6,913 bases of DNA from positions 1 through 6,913 of the forward strand of contig JAFUDL010000261.1 in NCBI GenBank assembly GCA_017459225.1, written 5' to 3'. Positions 4,813 through 6,913 of this stretch are shown in pieces; the first letter of the stretch is position 1, and each line of letters begins with the position of its first letter. The position numbers were made by a program, and so were the translations under genes. The notes under the pieces are model-generated. The model saw only the letters and a program-made list of their open reading frames with translations. It searched no databases and was not told the origin of the DNA. This DNA comes from Kiritimatiellia bacterium. GTDB lineage: Bacteria; Verrucomicrobiota; Kiritimatiellia; RFP12; UBA1067.

Positions 4813-6582
4813 ATGAATACAGCGTTCAATAGTCGTGTAAATCGCGTTCCCCGCGCCCGCAGCAAGTCGGTGGCGTGGTTTCGCATCTGTTTCTTGGCGG
4901 TGGCCACCCTGTGCGGCGGCGAGATTGCTGCTGTCCCTTCTACGGTCTGCCAGCGTGCAACGTGCCCCGTGAAAGTGGACGGTGTGCTCGACGAAGAGGT
5001 CTGGCGGCTCGCGAAGCCTCTTTCTCCCATGAGGGACCTAGAGGGCGGCAAAAGCGAATTCGGCGCCACCATCAAGATGGCGTATGACGACGAGTTCCTC
5101 TACATATCGGCGACGCTGCCGGAGAATACGCTGCGCGCCACGCTCACGAAGCGCGACAGCGTGATATTCCACGACGACGACTTTGAGGTGTTCATCGACC
5201 CCGGCGCCACGGGCCGCAACTACCTTGAGCTGGAGATAAACCAGCTGAATACCGTCTGGGACCTTTTCCTCACGGCGCCGTATGGCCGCCCGTTCTGCGA
5301 GGCGCTGCACGACTGGGACATCAAAGGCCTGCGCACGGCCGTAACGCTTCAGGGAACGCTGAACGACGGCGAAGGAGACGACACGTCGTGGACCGTCGAG
5401 ATCGCCTGGCCATGGGAGTCGATCACGGGCCATTCCTCCTTGCCTCGCAAGGGGGTGCCGCCGCAGCCCGGAACCGTGATGCGCATGAACTTCTCACGCG
5501 TGGACCATGTGGACGGCGTTGAGCGCAACACCGTATGGGCCCCCACCAGGCTCAAGACCATACACGCGCCCGAGCACTGGGGACGGGTGAGGATATCCGC
5601 AAATCCAGTCGGCACACCAGAGCGGCCCGATCTGACGATCGGACTCTGGGTGCACGGAAACGACGCCGCCGTCACCGCACAGACCGTGGGCGCCTGGGCA
5701 GATGCGGGAGTCACGACGTTGATAATCGACGGCCAGCCGAACGATATCGCCCGCGTTTCGAAACTAGGAAAGGCCGCCGGAATGCGCACCGTCGCATGGT
5801 TCTGGACGCTCAACCGCCCCGGCGACAGCGAGGCGCTTAAGCACCCGCAGTGGTACGCCACGAGCGCACAGGGCAAAAGCTGCCACGACCCGAAGGACAG
5901 GCCCTTCGTTTCGTACTACCAGTTTCTGTGCCCGAGCAACCCGGAAGCGCTGGAGCATCTCAAACGCAAGGCACTGGAAATCGCGACCATCCCGGAGGTG
6001 GACGCCCTGCAGATGGACTACATCCGAATGCCCGACGTGGTGCTGCCGAAGGCGCTGTGGCCGAAATACGGCCTTGACATGAGCAAGATTCTTCCGCAAT
6101 TCGACTTCTGCTACTGCGCCGGATGCAAGGCGCGGTTCGGACGCGAACCGAAGGCGTTGGACAAAGACTGGACGGAATGGCGGCTAGACTGCGTGGCGCG
6201 CGCGGCAAACTTCGTCGCCGGCGCGGTGCGAGCCGCAGGCAAGCCGTGCGGCGCCGCGGTGTTCCCCACGCCGCGCATATCGGCGGAGATGGTGCGCCAG
6301 GACTGGAGCCGCTTCAAGCTCGACTTCGCCTTTCCGATGGACTACGCCAGCTTTTACGAAGAGGGATGCGACTGGATTGTCTCCTGCATATCCGAGGCGC
6401 GGAAGGCGATCGACGGGAACTTCCCGATCTTTCCTGGGCTGTATCTGCATGACTTCACGCCTGCCGAACTCGAGGCCTCGTTGCCTCGGATACTCAAAGC
6501 GAATCCCGAAGGGTTCTGCCTGTTTGCCCACGATGGTCTGACTCCAGAGCGTCTCGCGGTCCTACGCCGTTTTAACCGGTAG
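4813..6582 (+). CDS. Secreted CBM9-like domain plus TIM-barrel glycoside-hydrolase-like protein
   Basis: The protein is 589 residues. A basic N-terminus and a hydrophobic stretch (about 22-40) make a long Sec signal peptide; an internal GTG at codon 20 would give a normal-length one but has no ribosome site. Residues about 49-262 resemble the CBM9-like beta-sandwich fused to many bacterial enzymes: VKVDGVLDEEVW (53-64), MAYDDEFLYISA (89-100), DDDFEVFIDP (121-130), ELEINQLNTVWD (139-150) and WTVEIAWPW (193-201). Residues about 275-585 look like a TIM barrel of the uncharacterised glycosyl-hydrolase-like 'family 10' type: HPQWYAT (344-350), VDALQMDYIRMPD (396-408, Asp402 a candidate catalytic residue), FCYCAGCKARF (432-442), FAFPMDY (505-511) and FCLFAHDGL (568-576). 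The likely role is binding and hydrolysis of a polysaccharide outside the cytoplasm; the substrate is unknown. It is transcribed divergently from dhaL, and its reading is intact to TAG. Confidence 0.85.
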   Translation: MNTAFNSRVNRVPRARSKSVAWFRICFLAVATLCGGEIAAVPSTVCQRATCPVKVDGVLDEEVWRLAKPLSPMRDLEGGKSEFGATIKMAYDDEFLYISATLPENTLRATLTKRDSVIFHDDDFEVFIDPGATGRNYLELEINQLNTVWDLFLTAPYGRPFCEALHDWDIKGLRTAVTLQGTLNDGEGDDTSWTVEIAWPWESITGHSSLPRKGVPPQPGTVMRMNFSRVDHVDGVERNTVWAPTRLKTIHAPEHWGRVRISANPVGTPERPDLTIGLWVHGNDAAVTAQTVGAWADAGVTTLIIDGQPNDIARVSKLGKAAGMRTVAWFWTLNRPGDSEALKHPQWYATSAQGKSCHDPKDRPFVSYYQFLCPSNPEALEHLKRKALEIATIPEVDALQMDYIRMPDVVLPKALWPKYGLDMSKILPQFDFCYCAGCKARFGREPKALDKDWTEWRLDCVARAANFVAGAVRAAGKPCGAAVFPTPRISAEMVRQDWSRFKLDFAFPMDYASFYEEGCDWIVSCISEARKAIDGNFPIFPGLYLHDFTPAELEASLPRILKANPEGFCLFAHDGLTPERLAVLRRFNR

Positions 6583-6602
6583 GGCGCGCTCGCCAAGCGC
6601 CC
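6582..6602. terminator. Hairpin between the convergent genes
   Basis: GGGCGC (6582-6587) and GCGCCC (6597-6602) form a perfect 6-bp stem with a 9-base loop that starts at the last base of the TAG stop. No T-run follows on either strand, so it is a candidate bidirectional but non-canonical terminator. Confidence 0.35.
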
Positions 6603-6605
6603 CAC

Positions 6606-6631
6606 CGAAACCTCGGAACCTCGAAACCTCG
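6606..6631 (-). repeat. Octamer tandem array B (three units, opposite orientation to array A)
   Basis: The plus strand reads CGAAACCT, CGGAACCT, CGAAACCT, then CG. Read on the minus strand, the TT-led octamers are TTTCGAGG, TTCCGAGG and a diverged TTTCGGTG. They share the TT..GAGG form and the TTTCGAG core with array A (TTCGAGAG at 4650). The array fills the gap between two convergent genes. Confidence 0.75.
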
Positions 6632-6636
6632 ATTGC

Positions 6637-6913
6637 CTACAGGTCGGTCCAATCGTAAACCTTGAGAGCGCCGAACACCACGTCCGCAAACGCGCAATGC
6701 AGTTCCGGCCTGTTCACGACCTCACGCCACGAGGGCGGCGGTTTCTGCGTGGAGAAGGACGAGAAAATCCCGCGCTCAAGGAAGAACGCGTGGGCCGCCG
6801 GAATCGCCGCCGCGCCGTGCGCCACCAACGCAACGCGCTCCGTACCAGCCATCGACGCAAAATGCCGCGCCGCAATGGCCGCGTCTTCCGCACGCCGCGC
6901 CGCGAAGTTCTGC
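6637..6913 (-). CDS. C-terminal part of an acetylxylan-esterase-type alpha/beta hydrolase (runs off right edge)
   Basis: The frame is open from the right edge to TAG at 6637, giving the last 91 residues; the ATG at 6852 is internal. The fragment reads RAEDAAIAARHF, then ERVALVAHGAAAIPAAHAF, a short turn, SWREVVNRPEL, and ends in VVFGALKVYDWTDL. This matches the end of bacterial prolyl-oligopeptidase/acetylxylan-esterase-like proteins, many of which close with 'SWxxVVxxPxxxxxlxxVVxGaLxxYDLPDL'. In those proteins this last segment is often a second, degenerate hydrolase fold, and here the usual nucleophile position in VAHGAAA carries Ala rather than Ser. The true catalytic Ser, if any, lies upstream beyond the window. 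The presumed role is removal of acyl groups from plant- or algal-type polysaccharides. It converges with the CBM9/TIM-barrel gene at 54-bp distance. Confidence 0.72.
   Translation of the reverse strand, partial: QNFAARRAEDAAIAARHFASMAGTERVALVAHGAAAIPAAHAFFLERGIFSSFSTQKPPPSWREVVNRPELHCAFADVVFGALKVYDWTDL

Noticed and set aside
4813..4869. Internal GTG (codon 20) as the true start of the CBM9/TIM-barrel gene
   Set aside because: It would give a more typical signal peptide, but has no ribosome site, while the ATG at 4813 sits at the right distance for a leaderless start from the extended -10; left as an alternative only.
4740..5075. Minus-strand open frame of 111 codons across the plus-strand gene start
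   Set aside because: It overlaps the promoter and signal peptide of the CBM9/TIM-barrel gene and has no recognisable motifs or ribosome site.

Overview
The window is GC-rich, densely packed bacterial DNA, and nearly all of it is coding. It carries three Sec-exported carbohydrate-active proteins (a GH43-like beta-propeller, a heparinase II/III-type lyase, and a CBM9-like/TIM-barrel protein). It also carries the end of an acetylxylan-esterase-type alpha/beta hydrolase, next to the cell-wall gene murA. I infer a polysaccharide-degrading bacterium, most plausibly of the Planctomycetes-Verrucomicrobia-Lentisphaerae-Kiritimatiellae group. This rests on the gene mix and on a MurA with Asp in place of the catalytic Cys. 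No rRNA, tRNA or phylogenetic marker is present to prove it.

Layout. Most genes lie on the minus strand and read leftward from a promoter near 4.7 kb: a DhaL-like protein (4581-3979), murA (3929-2592), a secreted heparinase-like lyase (2524-689), a small basic ORF with a strong Shine-Dalgarno site (655-458) and a doubtful 26-residue membrane ORF (450-370). After a 112-bp gap with a GC-rich hairpin comes the start of a secreted GH43-like protein that runs off the left edge (257-1). One gene is divergent on the plus strand: a secreted CBM9-like plus TIM-barrel protein (4813-6582). It converges on the C-terminal part of an alpha/beta hydrolase that enters from the right edge (6913-6637).

The two intergenic regions flanking the plus-strand gene carry short tandem arrays with an 8-bp period, of the form TT(G/C/T)NRAGG. 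They are in opposite orientation and face each other across the gene. The left array lies in the predicted 5' leader of dhaL-murA and ends at the dhaL Shine-Dalgarno site, to which its CCUUU transcript units are complementary.

Promoters form a consistent set. The dhaL operon has a near-consensus -35/-10 pair with 17-bp spacing. The other three candidates lack a -35 but have an extended -10 (TGn + TANANY). They sit so close to the start codon that leaders would be very short, or absent for the plus-strand gene.

Functionally, the lyase, the GH43-like protein, the CBM9/TIM-barrel protein and the esterase suggest extracellular or periplasmic breakdown of a decorated, possibly uronic-acid-containing polysaccharide. 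MurA (first committed step of peptidoglycan synthesis) and DhaL (a dihydroxyacetone-kinase-type phosphotransfer domain without its DhaK partner here) look like housekeeping genes with which the lyase is co-transcribed. The best leads are the fosfomycin-insensitive type of MurA, the orphan DhaL with an altered metal motif, the inward-facing octamer arrays with their possible leader control, and the uncharacterised CBM9/TIM-barrel enzyme.
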